64,000 bases of DNA, taken from assembly GCA_014526335.1 (NCBI GenBank), contig JACTAT010000037.1, positions 8,657,613 to 8,721,612 on the forward strand, read 5' to 3'. Under the pieces are notes generated by a model. It worked only from the letters and a program-made list of their open reading frames with translations, was not told the origin of the DNA and ran no database searches. Made by a program: the position numbers and the translations under genes. This DNA comes from Chrysaora quinquecirrha (taxonomy: Eukaryota > Cnidaria > Scyphozoa > Semaeostomeae > Pelagiidae). Positions 1-13,900 of the stretch are shown here, one piece after another. Position 1 is the stretch's first letter; every line of letters starts with the position of its first letter.

Positions 1-47
1 AAAGCAGAACGAACAGTATTCACCATTTCCATGCTGCCGGCAGCCTA

Positions 48-322
48 CAATGCCTGCCAGAAGTCCTTGGAACACCCCCGTAACTTACCCAGAATATGAC
101 TCCTCTTTCCTTTCTTGATGGGAAGTACAGAAAATTAGCCCCCTCCCCCCAAACAATGTTGTTCTATTCGTGGACAGTGTGAGCTTTCACAACATTCATT
201 GCGGGTTGTCGTTGGGTATTCCAAACCGCAGGAAATCAACATTGTTTGAAGGGGGAGGGGTTTCTAATGCTGCCAGTGGAGTGAAAATAGTCCAAGTGTT
301 CCAAGACTTTTGGCAGGCATTG
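48..322. mobile_element. Tc1/mariner-like MITE
   Basis: The ends CAATGCCTGCCAGAAGTC and the reverse complement of GACTTTTGGCAGGCATTG are inverted repeats with TA on both sides (46-47, 323-324). Inner blocks around 140-160 and 230-265 are also complementary (GGGGGAGGG against CCCTCCCCCC). There is no coding capacity. Confidence 0.65.
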
Positions 323-744
323 TAGCTGCCACAATCTTTTGTCACACGCTATCACACGACATGACGATAGTATAATTTGAAGTAATGCGAGACATGCAAT
401 GTGGAAAAATTTGCCTGTAGGTGCCTGGGGCAGCCATAGGCACCTAAAAGAACGTAAAGTTCATTACAACAGCTTGTCAAATAAGCATCTTTGTGGCAAA
501 TTCAAAAATACGTTCAAAATATTACGAACCTCCGGATTCCCAATTTGATGGAGAATAGGAGCTACAATAAACATAAATAAATAGTGAAAAATTAAAAGGT
601 CATGGTTGGCTTAGAACAGATTAGTTCCTGAGTGACGTTCACTCTTCCTCTTTGTGCAACGAGTCATACAGAAAATATTCTACAATGCCGTCTAAGGTCT
701 TACAAGAAATATAAAATCTTCAACGCCATATTAGAAGTAGGCTA

Positions 745-1015
745 TACGAAATCTTGATCAAACATTGTTGGTCAAACATTTGAAACTTCCTTATCAAGTA
801 ATATTTCACTGTTTGGCAACGTTGCGAAACATTCCTATGAAAGCAAAATTACGTAAGCAAAGTTTTTTGCACATGAGTCTCGAAAAGTTCAAAACATTTT
901 TGCTTGGCTTGTTTTACGACGCGACCAAACGGTGAAACATTTTGTTGGTCACGGAGAATCTCAAATGTTTGACCATCAATATTTAACCGTTTGGCAAGGT
1001 CAAAATAACTAAAAA
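745..1015. repeat. Dispersed CAAACATT-rich non-coding repeat
   Basis: This stretch repeats words such as TTTGTCAAACATTTGAAA and GTTTGGCAAGGT on both strands. Related pieces occur near 11297-11335, 23890-23935, 50490-50580 and 50675-50815. No ORF matches across the copies, so it is a non-autonomous repeat rather than a gene. It lies beyond the last visible ZGRF1 exon. Confidence 0.45.
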
Positions 1016-1038
1016 CTATAAAAAGCATGCTAACATAC

Positions 1039-1965
1039 CTCACAGCAGTTATTTGTACTTCTCCTGATGAGGTTGGTCCGTAAAAAGTGCTCTTTGCAAT
1101 GAATGTACTCTTTGGTTCAAAACTGAAATTCTTAGATATGATCCAAATATCATCTAGAACAACAATATGAAATTATGTTCCGCTAGACGACAAATCATTC
1201 AGAAGTTATTTGAGCCATTTAAGTAAAATAAGTCATTTTCGCTTTTCTTAAAAAGAAACCGGTCAATAAGCAAATAGGGCTGGGATAACAATGTGTTCAG
1301 CAACTTGACGGTTCAGTTAAGATTTTGTAAGCAACTGAAGAAATAGCTTGCTTTTCTAAACCTTGCTTGGCTCAAATCACCGTTTGTGCACCATTGCGAA
1401 TCTTGTCCACTTAACGATAACTTTGGCAGGAACAACGCAGTCTTTTTCTAACAAAAACTGTCTTGTGTTGTGAATCTTGCTGAAGGGTTAAGCGACTCAT
1501 AGGTGACTTTGAGGGCAGAAATCCCTGATATTTTAAGCAACTTTGAAGGCTGACCTTAAGTGAAGTCGAATATCAAAAAGGAGCTATACTTCAAACTTTC
1601 GCCGTCATCTTTCTTTTAACTTTATAAGCTCTATTTAGCACCTGAAGAAGATGTCTGATTTCGAAGATTTTCAAAGAGGCACTACTAGAGAGGAAGCTCT
1701 ATTAGAGATGCGTGCTTAATAGCAACTAAAGCATTCTCATTTTTTCAAATAAAAGGGATATTACAGATATTAAAAACAAAAATACTTGAATTTAATTGAT
1801 TGAGATGTTAATAAAGATAAAAAGTGTCAAATAACTGAATTATATTTTATGATAATACTAGCCTTTCCCGTATGTAGAGGAACTTCCCTTGAATGGCAAG
1901 CTAATGTAAAGGCTTTTCTTTCCCGTATCCAGATCTTCAGAGTGTCTGCTAGCTTTTGCCCATTT
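1039..1965 (-). other. ZGRF1: ZGRF1 exons after the finger, joined across a GC-AG intron
   Basis: Exon 1863-1965 encodes KSLYISLPFKGSSSTYGK and runs straight into TAG at 1858-1860, which looks like a terminator. Exon 1039-1153, after acceptor TTGTTCTAG, encodes DIWIISKNFSFEPKSTFIAK and then STFYGPTSSGEVQITAVR. In vertebrate ZGRF1 as I recall it these two blocks are contiguous (a KLYL-L--K--SSAY-K-DLW-V-SK motif, then TFIA--AF-GPSS). The first exon therefore ends AAAG|GCTAGT, a GC donor, and the stop is intronic. Phase 1 to phase 2 matches and restores K-D-D-I-W. The donor after 1039 is GTATGT; the next exon was not found in the remaining 1,038 bp. Confidence 0.8.
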
Positions 1966-4900
1966 CTGAAAAAAAATTAAAAGGTAGTTCGAGGTGCGTT
2001 AATGAAAAGCATGCCAACACATAGCTAAGTGGGGGACAATAGATAGATGAAGACCTGTTGCTGAAACATCAATTTGCTGAGTCTCTGAGACTTCAACAGA
2101 TTTGAACAGGGCGAACTAGGGAAGAGTAGTCGATCAATGGACGTAAAGCTTACACATCATATTGCATGAAAATAAAACATCATGTATAGCTATATCAGTA
2201 TGAATATAGACTTACAGCGCCTCTTCCTCTGTATGCTCTGTTCTGAAATGAACCTTTACTCTTTTTCAAAAGCGTACAGCCGCAATAGAAGGCTAAAGAC
2301 TGGGAAAAATAGCAGGAAAATTTTAGTGAGGTATCTTTTTTGATTATTAAAGCATGGTTATACTGGTAATACAGCGGAACTTGCACATAATGGAGATTTG
2401 TAGGACAAATTTCATTGCCATCGTGAAAAGGTTTCCGCTGTATGGAGGTTGTTTTTATACAAGAAACGAATTTTGGTACAAAAATATTTGTCTGTCATAA
2501 GGAGGTGCCGTTTTAAAGAGCTTTCCATTAACTGAGGTTCAGATCTATGCAAAACGTCAGTACTCGTGTTATGCGAGTCTAAAACTCAGGAAGTTATTCA
2601 CCAGTCAGCTCAGTCCGATGGTCGTGTTATTAGCACTTGTGCTTCTCACGCAAGAGACAACGGTTTGATTCTCAAAAATTTCACTGATCAGCTCCAATAA
2701 GAGCAAAATGCGTCTGTCATTTGAAAATGGGGCGGTCGGTAAAATTATTCAAATGCGTTTCGGTACCTTAGGACAGGCACCTACCTTAGTATTTTAGTAT
2801 TTTACAATAGTATTTTACAAGACCAAAATTAACGAACATTTCTTGTTGTCGGATCATGGGATTAGCTCTAGTGCCTCTCAAGGAAGAGAACCCGTACCGA
2901 TTCTGTGTAACTGATGAGCTCCAATAAGATCTAAACGCATCTGGCATTTACGAATAGGTTTAGCCAGCCTTAACATTCTCTTTTCATACGAAAATGCAAT
3001 CAATAAGGGAAGAACCATATTTCTCATTGCTCGATCATGGGTGGCAAACATATCCCCGACAACGACGGGGAGGACGTTGCCCCGACAAATATCAAAGGCT
3101 TGTCATGAGAAGCCATGATTATCATGTCTAATATATGTCAGAGACGCCTTGATATGGCAAAATATATATAAATTCACACTATATTGTTAACAGATAAAAA
3201 CCTAACGATTAAGCAGCATCTAACCTGACCACTGAAGAAAGTACTGACACTGTTGATATCCGTAAGGTTGATTTTATTTGACACCAATGTATCACTTGGT
3301 CTTGAGGTGCTCGTTTTCTTCTGATGTTCATCTGCCCAAATGAAGAACTACAAAAGAGATAACATCATATAAAGTACCAGCCAGTGCTCAGATTAGCCTT
3401 CGCAAGACAACATTTTTCTTAATTTTTCCTTCGAATAAGCCTTGGAAAAAAATCTAGCGAATGACTTAGACTTTGCTTTGAATTCACCCATTTCTCGAAT
3501 TTGCTAGAGTTCGGGAACGTAGGCCTTACTTTCTTCCCTGAACTCTTAAATTACACATTACTCTATAGGTATGGCAGAATCAATTTTGTCACATAAATAT
3601 CTGATAATACATTGCCGCCCCTAAGAGTGACTAGATTAAGACTTGAGTAGTGTGAAAGGAGCATAGTGCAAGAAAAATAGCCAGTAAAATGCATTAATAG
3701 TTCGAATAATTATCTCTGTCTTTACCTTACATTGTGCAGCAGCACTACCAGGACAACAGAAGAATAATCGACCCTGGAGACAGAAAAAAGGATAGCTACA
3801 TGTCTTGCGTATCATCAATTGATCTTAACAAAAAGATCTGAGTCAGCGCAACATTTCTCTGGAAGATGGTGGACATCTTAACAAAGGGAATCCCTTCCTC
3901 GCGCAATCACCTGTATTTCGGTCGCTTCAGGAGAGGCATTGCAGCAAATTTTGCCTCAAATTCACGTTTTGTCAGAGTTAATTTGAAGGAAAGGATTCAA
4001 GTCCCAGCTTTTTTTCTAAAAGAGGCATTTAATCGAGTGCTTTCCTTTTTCTGAGTTATTTGCATTTCCTAAGTTTCTGGAGACATTTTAAAAATTAACT
4101 GTCAATGATCTCTACTCTCTCTTTGTCTTCGATTTTTGTGAATTTGAAGAGACGTTCACTGCACTACCTCTGCTATAGCGACCAAAATCAAGGTCGTCGT
4201 CGCACGCTGAGCAGATTTCCTTTCTCTCGATTTCCGCCATCTTCCAGAAAAATTTCCCGCCGGCCTAGACCTCTTTGGGAAAGGTCTATTGCCAAGGTGA
4301 TATATTCAGAAAATGAGATTTAATTTTCTTATACCTTGTTTGGTCCATCTTTGCGAACAGAGAGTAGTTTGCATTCACCTAAAGGTGATAGAACAATAAA
4401 TCAATGTGGCTGTAAGAAACAGTTTCTTTGAGCTAAGGAAATTCTTTAACATTGATCTTTCGGCCTATAAGTAACAATATGCTGATACAACGTAAACAGC
4501 AGATTGATTTTTTATGGGTAAAGGTGAAATTGTGTTCTAGCGCCAGTCGCTAGGATCTCAGTAGTAGGTTAACTAATCGAGACCTCGACCCTGGCTGTGA
4601 CGCTACCGTGGCTGGGCTTGAACCCTGGCCACACTGAGCTCCAGACACCATGAGTCAGCTGGATTACGCCACGACGCTACAACAACTTCCGGTTTGCAGG
4701 ACTGAGGAAGAATTAGAGCATTAGAGCTATTGAGTTGAACTGATTGAGGCTCAGGAACTACGACTCATCAAAATATGAACAAGAAGCTTCTTTTATAAGC
4801 AAGAATGCTTTGGACACAATATCATATTTAAAAATCAAATGATGTTGTTAGAAATCACAGTCTTTTTCATACCATGCGGGCAGGAGGGTCCATTTTGTTT

Positions 4901-7900
4901 TGATCCTGAGGTAATAACAAAAGCAAATGGGTTAGACTAACATCTCTTCAAGCAAACCCGTTAATAACAAAGAAAACACAAAACCCTTTTTAACGAGAAA
5001 CTGTTAAGAATTATTAAAGTCAAAAGGTATCAAATCATGCTTGACGATGCTTATCAAGGGCCACTTCACTTTGCAGCTTGGCAGTTAAGTATTCCCAGAC
5101 ATTTAGTAGCAAATAAATAGTACAAATAGTAGCAAATCAACAAATAAGTTCAGTTGCATTATGAAAAAACATATTTTTTTAAAAGTAATATTCTTACCTA
5201 GTTTATTTTCAAACTCTAAATTGATATCGGTCTTTTCAAAGCTGTGTGGTAATTCTTAGCCAGGTCGAAAAGCAATATGTTAAGATGTTCTGAAAAAGAC
5301 ATATATCCATACATTTCAAACCTTATAGAGTTTTGTTGTTTATCAGTATACCCGTCTCGGTAACGTATGGGCACAGCCACCTATAAGGTTTGCAGGTGCT
5401 GTTGCGTCGTGGTGTAATCAAGATGAATCGTGGTGTCAGGAGCTGGGTGTGGTCAGGGTTCGAGCCCAGCTACGGTAGCGTCACAGCCAGGGTGGTGGTC
5501 TCCATTAGTTAACCTACTACTGAGATCCTGGCGACTGGCGCTAAAACATCATTTCACCTTTATTCTTTACCTGTCTTTGCGAAGGAACTTGTATTATTTC
5601 ACTGAGGGGGGCACTCTTATCTCTTGGGTATGGGGATGTGTAGCCAGAATTGGGGACTTTTTCATTGGCTTTTCCTGATGGTTATGTTTTTCAAGTACTT
5701 TTACGTGAGAATGGATGCGTTTTTAATATGTTCCCCTGAGAACGGATGGCTTTGCAATGCATCTAGGAATGGTCAATGCTTTCAAAATCTGAGAAGCAAG
5801 TAATAGCGCCATAGACTTGTATTCATTTTCTAAATTTGCTATCTTCTTCTTAGACTTATTATATTCGTCGTAGTCTACGCTCCTCCACACTAAACCACTC
5901 TGAGGAAACAGCTGTATGTTGTTGTAGTTGTTAGAAGCTGTTTCCGAAAGAGTGGGAGTAAGGTAATTAGTCTATCTTCTTCTTAGAGTGCCATATCAGT
6001 TCCTTGCATTGGCGACCAATTTTTGAACCTAACAGTATTATGAGTTGTATGCAAATTTGCAATAGGCAATTAAAGAAATTCTGCTTTGTAAAAAGCAACA
6101 TATCTGCTACCTCTTAATGCAGCTCTAAATATGCTCTTGTATTCGCTTAGGCTGTTGAAACCAACTGGAATTCTAACTTGTCTTAGTGGTATTGGATTTG
6201 CTTCGCAATCATCGACAGAGGGGAAGTACAGCTCACCAAACATTGATTTCTGCAAAAATAGGGAAATATCATCAGAACAAATTCATTTGAAAAAGAACGG
6301 AAAATGTACAGCAGGGTAGATAATAGTAAATGACAATTAGGGAGCGACAATGCAAAGTAAAGGGTATAAAAATGGCGGCAAATTTAAAGTAAGCAATGTT
6401 ACGAGAAAAGTGGAAACATCTTTGGACTTCTTTAAAAGCTTTTTTCGTCTGACACTCCTCAGAGTATAAACATCAGAAACAGACTGAAAAGATTGAAAAA
6501 GTCGGAATTTTATACCCAGATGCAAATTGAAATGCATCAGTTAGAAAAGTGAGCTGGATTGAATGCACAAACAATACCAATCAAGAATCAGCTCGCGGGA
6601 TGCAGCGGGAAGACCATTAAATTAGCTGAAAATTTAAAACGAGAAACGACCTCATTCCGTCAGCACAGAATCAGCCTTTTTGTTTTGATGTGGACAGATT
6701 CAAAAACGGAATTAAGAATGGTATGAGAATGGTATGATCACGCATGGTAAGGTAGACTCGATTCAAATAGGCTAGTAAGGCAGTTGTATAAAGCTAAAAG
6801 CAAAACAAAATATGAAAAATAATAAAATTCACACATAAATGTATCTTACGGCTCCATTTCCTAATTCAAGTGCAGACAAAGTATATGTAGGCTTGAATGG
6901 ACCATTTTTTGGCAGTATGGAGTTGGTTTGTGTGTTGCTTAAGTTCTTTGATGACGTGAAATCATTTCGGAACGTGGTGGACTGTGGTGGCTTTGCTTTA
7001 GATAAGCCAACTCTTCTGGTAATTGGTTTTCTCTCTTTCGTGTTGACATCGTCAGTATTGCAGGCTTTACCACACAATTCTCCGTCACTATACATTGTCA
7101 CTTCATCATCTGAAAAATAAAATTGTTGATTAACACAGTAAATAATTTCAGAGTCGAACTTTTAAGAGTTGCACTGCTCTTTGTTCCTTCTTCAAAGACA
7201 TTTTAGAGAACGACAGACCTCAACCTGCGACATTTACGCCCGTACGTCAAAGCTCTAATTGCTTAGCTACCTGACCACAGGCTTCCCGTGAGATGTATAC
7301 AGTCTCGGAAACAGGTTTAAGGGCACCAAAATTATCGGGAAACGTATTTTCTTGGAACTTCATAAAATAACGAGGTATCAAATTTTGTGAATTCAGACTG
7401 CTTTTTAAAAATGCGAAGGTATGTCAAGAGATGCTAAAAGCCAAAAATGAAATGAACTAAAGATTGTTTCATTAACATTATGATATGGCTATTCAAAGGG
7501 ATACTGGCACAAATCAACAATATCAGACATCACATGTCTGTCCTTAAACTTATGCCCATGACTATTATTCGCTCATGTGTCCATCTCTATTAAAACACGT
7601 GGTAGACTATTTAATACTGCCACCCAAACTTGCCCTCTTTAGTGACTGCTGCCTGTGGAAGTCCCAACTACGCGACTTCCTACGCGTACCCCTATATGCG
7701 CACCCCTGCGTGCATAAATACACAATACACATAATGACTCTTGGCTTGTGGAGAATGGTCCAGACGAGAATCGAACCCACGACCTTGCGACCGTGAGCCA
7801 AGCGCCTTGATCACTCGGCCACATCACCTGTTATTCAAGGAAGGCTTTCGTAATTTCAGCACAAAATGAATTCTTAAACAAACCTTGAACGTCTAGATTT

Positions 7901-10900
7901 GGAGTTGGGACGAATGCGAATGGAGAACGTTTCCTTGTTGATTCATTCGATGTTTCAGTCGGACTACATGTTAACGCTTTGCGCTTGGGAGGTGCGCTTC
8001 GATTTGGAAATGCATTTCCACGTGGATTTCTTCCCAGATTACCAAGATTTGATTCTTCGTAGCCAGTGAAGTTATTGTCATCATCAAGAAATGAACTCGC
8101 ATTCATGCAAATGTCGTTGTCGGGAATGTTGTACCTTGTGTTGTCATCAAATTCATCTGAGAGATATAAGCAAAGATAGTTACATCACTAAGAATATAAA
8201 ACAGAATACATGTAAAGACAATTATCGATGACATTAGCTATATAGAGTTCCTTGGCCAAGCATGCTTTCTGCTTGAAGCAGATGCAGGGAATGTCAGAAA
8301 GAATCTAGCCAACAAGTATCCAGCAAGAGAACAAGTAACCTTTAATTTTTTAATGCACTCTTTGTTTTAAGACTGCTGAAGACTGAAGACGCTGTACAGC
8401 TGAGGTCGCTTTTTCAATCCGAACAACGCAATAAATAGGAGAAGAGAAAATCTCTCATTGACCGTACGTTGATAGCAGACGGAGCTCTTCCGAATCGTTA
8501 CCCCGATAAATATCCAAAGCTTGTCATAACTACCGGTTATTTTCATGTCTGTGTCAATTCGGAAAATATTACGCCGATATTCCGTTTTTTACTGCAAAGT
8601 TCCAAGAAATTTTTGTGAGGTTATAAGTCAGGGTTATGCTCAAGAGAATATTTGATTTTTTACCTTTGATATTTTGACTGAATTCTGTTCTTCTTACGAA
8701 ACTACTCGTTACTGCCCCTTTGATCAGAGACGAAGACATCTGTACAACAAAAATAAGTAAAGAGTTTAAAATTTTGAAAAGTCAAATCATAATCTAAAAC
8801 TATCCAACGTTGTATATAAGAAAGAGCTGGTTGATTGTCTCGAGTCATCTGTGCAGCGTGAAATGCAAATTTTCGCCTTCGTTACAACTGCCCGAAGTAG
8901 AACAGAGAGCAAATCGCGCCTGGTATTTGAGAATTGCAGCTAAAGAAATCATTAATATAAAGCCGAAAGAAAAAATGTGCTCATGTGACGAATGTTAGTA
9001 CGATGTGCGATACAATAAGTGCTGACGTAACTTCTACCCCCGTACTTTGAAAGATTGTCGAATTAAACGCGTGTTAGAATATTGCCGAATGGTGACCTGT
9101 AATTCAAGAAGTGGGGTGTTGCTGTCGAGAAAAATAAGCTTGTTGTGAAGAGACTGAGCCTCTATTTTGTTATCCGTCACAAAATTGGTGACCACGACGT
9201 GACAAGACGTGGGTGAGTTGTTTCGAGGTCTGTTCGTTCTATTTCATTCTTATTAAAAATGCAAAAAAAAAGTCGAAGAAGACGAAAGTCAAAGACCAAT
9301 GTAATCAAGCTTTGCAAGAAATACGGGGGGAAATCGGGGGGGTCGGCAGAGCCCTAACAAAAGATCTGAATGTTGTTTACCTTGAATGGACATTTTGACT
9401 GTAGCTCGATCCTTTTGTCCAAATTATATGTATTTTCAGAACTGAATACGGGCGACCTTTGCGAACCTTGCAGATCATCGTTACTCTTTTTTAATAGGAT
9501 ACCATCAGCTGAATCATAATATCTTGTTATAACATCATCTTCAATATCATGAGTGACGCTTGAGTTAGGGAAGAGTGAGGCGGGATGATCTGATAGAGTC
9601 ATTGGTAAAGGGCTCTCTTCGTCTTTTATAAATGGTTGAATGAAATCTGTCGATGACTGAGCTAGAGTCTTGTTGCAATTATTATTATCAATGGATTCAT
9701 TCAAGCCAATGCATGAAGTCCAACTTGTTCCAAGATCAACATTCATGTCATCTTGCTGATCCTCCCATAATGAGTCTTTTGGTAGTGTTATTTTGCTTGT
9801 TGAGTCGAAACTGTCCATATTTTTCGAAGCGGATTTGTCAGCATCCAGGATTGAATCAGGATGGCCCATCTCACCCAGTCCATTGTTAGAACCATTATGA
9901 ACGTCACCAACAGGTATCTGTGATGGTTCTTTATTCAGAGGATGGTATGTCGCTGATTGACCAAGATCCAAAGGACTTCCCTTCGATCTAATATTAGATT
10001 CAGTTCGGAAGTAGCCAGTAGAAATGTCGGGAGGGTTCTGCCGTGGTGATTCCAGCATTTGATTGCAGTTCGCTGGCTGGTCAGTATCGAACGGAATTCC
10101 ATTCGATCGAATATTAGATCCGTTAGGGATGTAGCCAGTAGAAAGGTACGAAGGGTCCTGTCGTTGTGGTTGCAGCATTTGACGGTAGTTTGCTAACTGT
10201 TCAGTGTCAAAAGGGCTTCCACTTGATCGAACATTAGATTCATTAGGGAAGTAGCTAGTAGAAACGTCCGAAGAATTCTGCCGTGACGGTTCCACCATTT
10301 GACTCAGTTGGTCAGTGTCAAAAGGACTCTTAATCAACTGCCTATCAGATTCAATAAGGAATTTACCAGTAGCATAGTGTGCGGAATTCAGCTCTGGTCG
10401 TTTCTGCGTTTGATGGGATGTTCTTTTTTGGTTTAAATCTAAATGAATCTTATCAGCTAAATCTTTTCCAGGCTGTGAAAACCATATTGAAAATTTCTCA
10501 AAGTATCGTTTGAGTCTCTAACACCAGAATCCTGAGTTCTTTTGAAGTCACTTGGCTCTAAAATTTCCTCAGGCTTTACAGCGGTAATATCCTCTCTGTA
10601 ACACTGTTTAGATTTTTTTGAAAACAACGCAAGAATCTGACTTGTAGATCGTTTGGTCTTGACTGTTTTAACTGTAGAAGACGTGCAAGTTGGGACCATT
10701 CTTGGCTCATGGGGCATGTTTCCCTCGTGTACTGAAGTTCGCTTTAGTGCTGTGAAATCATTAGATAAAGGTTCTGGATACTTGTATGATGATTCTTTAT
10801 TACGGGAAGCATTTTCATCGGTCATCGCACGGCTTCGGAATCTTATATGTGTTGTTTCTTCTTGACTTGAACTATTGGATTGACAACCTAAGTTATCAGA

Positions 10901-13900
10901 GAATGCGTTATTTTCATTTTCTTTGTGCTCAGAACTGATTCCGTTGTATAAATTATGAAAACTTCTGTTCTCTTTGATATGGTTTTTAATGCACTGGTAA
11001 CCGCTTTCTGATGTTTCATTTTTCCTGAAAGACTAGGGTGGACAGGTGCAGAATCCGCATCAACCTAAAAATACAAATAATTTTTCTCAAAATGATTGCG
11101 ATGTGCTGCGATATTACCATTGCGGACTTGCCACGCGAGTTTTTCGTTGACGCTCCCGAACTTTTCGTTTGTCGCTCCAAAAGACAAGCCAATACTGAGA
11201 TGAACAGTGTCACAGGACAAGTTTCACCATTCCCTAAACACATTCACTCAGAAGAGACAGAAGAGCAGCGAATTATGATACACCTTTCTAAACACGGCCA
11301 AATGCTCAAACATTGTTTGTCAAACATTTGAAACTCGATTTTCAAATTGCTTATGAAAGATGCATACCTACTATGCGAGAGCTGTACTTTAAATGCTTTG
11401 GGTTGAATGATGGGTACTAAAGTTAGCATTTTAACATTGTCTTTTCTAGAAATAAATAGACTTACATAAGTGTTTTTGGTAGATTTAAACGTAGCATTTC
11501 TGTCCATCAATGGAGGTCGGAAAGCCTGAAAAACAAACACTTCCTTTAAGAAGTTTTGTAGTCATACACAGCTTAAAGATAACGATACTCTTTCGATAGT
11601 CATTTACCAACAATCTAAAGCATGTTTTTGTCTGACATTCGCCAAAGCATCATAAAAAGATCAAAACATAGCCTAATACTTGCACTAATCAAGGTAGAGT
11701 AAAGTTCAACTATGGTCCGAATCAGGTCCATGATTCATAAAGGCCTTTTCTGATCGTATTCAGCAAGCAAAAAGTCGACCAAACGTTGCTTTTCTTCTTG
11801 GATGAGATTTTGAATGAAACTGTTGAACATCATTTTGTTTGTATTCTGGAGTACAGCGCGATGTGGTTCTACTGCTTATGTTTTACACAAAGCTGTGAAT
11901 CGACCTAGACTGAAGGCCTTTGCCAAATCAGTTTCATACGAGTCGTGCTGCCCAATATAGGGTGAGCTCAATATAAATATTTTTGTTATGCCACAGCACG
12001 GCACCATGGATGAAACTAAGAGACAGGCTTTACTTACTGTCTGCTTATTTCTTTGTTTAGAACTGAGACCATGGCGCTTGACAGTGACTTTTTGGATACC
12101 GGGAGGTCGACCTTGGTGATTCTGTTGGACTGCGCTTCTTTTTTGCTCTTCCATTGTAAACTTTTCTTCTACTTGAATTAAATATTTTTCATTCTCTATT
12201 TCCGCATCAGGAAAAACCTCAGAAAAATAGAATACTAAGTAATAATATTTAGTTGTTGTCAAGGGCGCCAGAAGCAAAGCAGGGTGGCGGGGGCAGAAGC
12301 AACAAATTTAGGGCAAAACAATAGGAAAATAAAAGAATTTGGCAATTTTTCCAAGGGCAAGGGGGGCAGCTGCCCCCACTGCCTCCATGCTTCCGGCGCC
12401 CCTGGTTGTCTCCAACACAGGAGGAGTGGGGTAATTTGGTGAGTTGGATTTTTACTGCAAAACAGCAACCTGTTCTGTAAACATTTTATTGCTGATACAT
12501 TTCACATTAAAGGGGTTTTCAAAATGATTTAGCAAAGCACTGTGAAACCAAGAAAATTTGAAACTGGTAAAGCGTTTTGGACTACTCTTTGGTGATTAAT
12601 ACAAGTCTGGGGGCATTAATAATTTTCAGATTTTTTCTGGCCCCAATGGGCCTTTAGACCCACCACTTATTAATTTCAGAGCAAAAAAGTTGATGATCCC
12701 AGTTAAAAACAATAGCATCTATTTTGGATTTTTGTGCATTTTTCGTGTTTCTTGGTATAGTTTAGTTTATAGTTGGTATAGCATTAAATTTGATCATTTC
12801 CTTGCACAAACGAACACACACAAATGAATAAACCCATCCCCATGTTTTCCAAAAATCTCTGACCCCCCAAACTATTAAGACCCCCTTGTATTAAGCACCC
12901 AAGATTAGCGGCATTAGCACGAGAAAATGCTTAAGTCAAGAAACAAAATGAGTTTTCAAGAAGAATTTTCTGGAAAATATACACTTACTTTTTCGATTGT
13001 TGTGAAGAAACTGTCAAGGTCTTTTTTATCTTCAGATAACAATGTTGCCTGAGGTAATAAAATTGGATTTAGCTGTCAGCTTTTCTACGCAATTAATTTA
13101 TGCATGTTGCCTGACTTTAAATCAAATGATTGCAAGCTATCAGCTTATTTCAAATAAGATATAGATTATATCCTTAATGTCATGATTATTTTTAAACATT
13201 ACCTTCCTTCCATTAGGAGATATCTCCAGGAAACCATCCTGTAAAAAGAAAGCACCAGATAAAAGGGCAGCAAAGTAAAGTTTTTAGCACTGATGTCATT
13301 TAAGCTAATGGTCTGCAGTTCAAATCTAGGCTAGGAAGCACAAAGGTATAAAACCTCTGTGACTTAAATGATCAACCAAAATGGTGGACCCATCACAAAT
13401 TTATTGAGATGTTTCATAACCACTGTGGGCATTTAAACAATTTTGCTGGGTGACTATCCATAGTTACACTCCTAAAGGCTATTGAAACCATCATGGGGGA
13501 ATGTCATGTATGGTGTGGCATGCTTTAAAACTTATTTTTAGGTGCCACAGATGCTATGCAGGAAAAATCCTCAGTGCCTGTTAAGAATTCAGGCTGGCTG
13601 TGATATTTTGCATGGCCTTAACAACTTCTGAGTGAACCAAACCAAAAAATTAGCCCTGCCATCAGCAGCAGTAGAATGGAATTTTGTCCAGGGTGGAATC
13701 CATGTAATCTCCACGCCGGAGATTACGCCAATGAAAACTGCTTTAACGCCAATAGAAACAATAGATCCATTGTTCTGTTAGGAAAATAGTAATGCTTTCT
13801 ATTGTTTTTCTGAAAGATTCACGCCAGTACGCCAGAAATTTTGGAAACTTCACGCCGGCCGGATTTCTCCGGCGTAGGCCACATGGATTCCACCCTGGAA

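Noticed and set aside
1651..1719. Plus-strand mini-ORF MSDFEDFQRGTTREEALLEM, transposase-like start
   Set aside because: Only 22 codons before a stop, with no following homology; the resemblance to MSD-x-FQRG transposase starts may be chance.
1858..1860. TAG as the end of a short, helicase-less ZGRF1
   Set aside because: Conserved ZGRF1 sequence continues in exon 1039-1153 in matching phase if a GC donor is used.
7742..7829. Functional tRNA gene on the minus strand
   Set aside because: A and B boxes are good, but the acceptor stem has three mismatches and the anticodon stem does not form.
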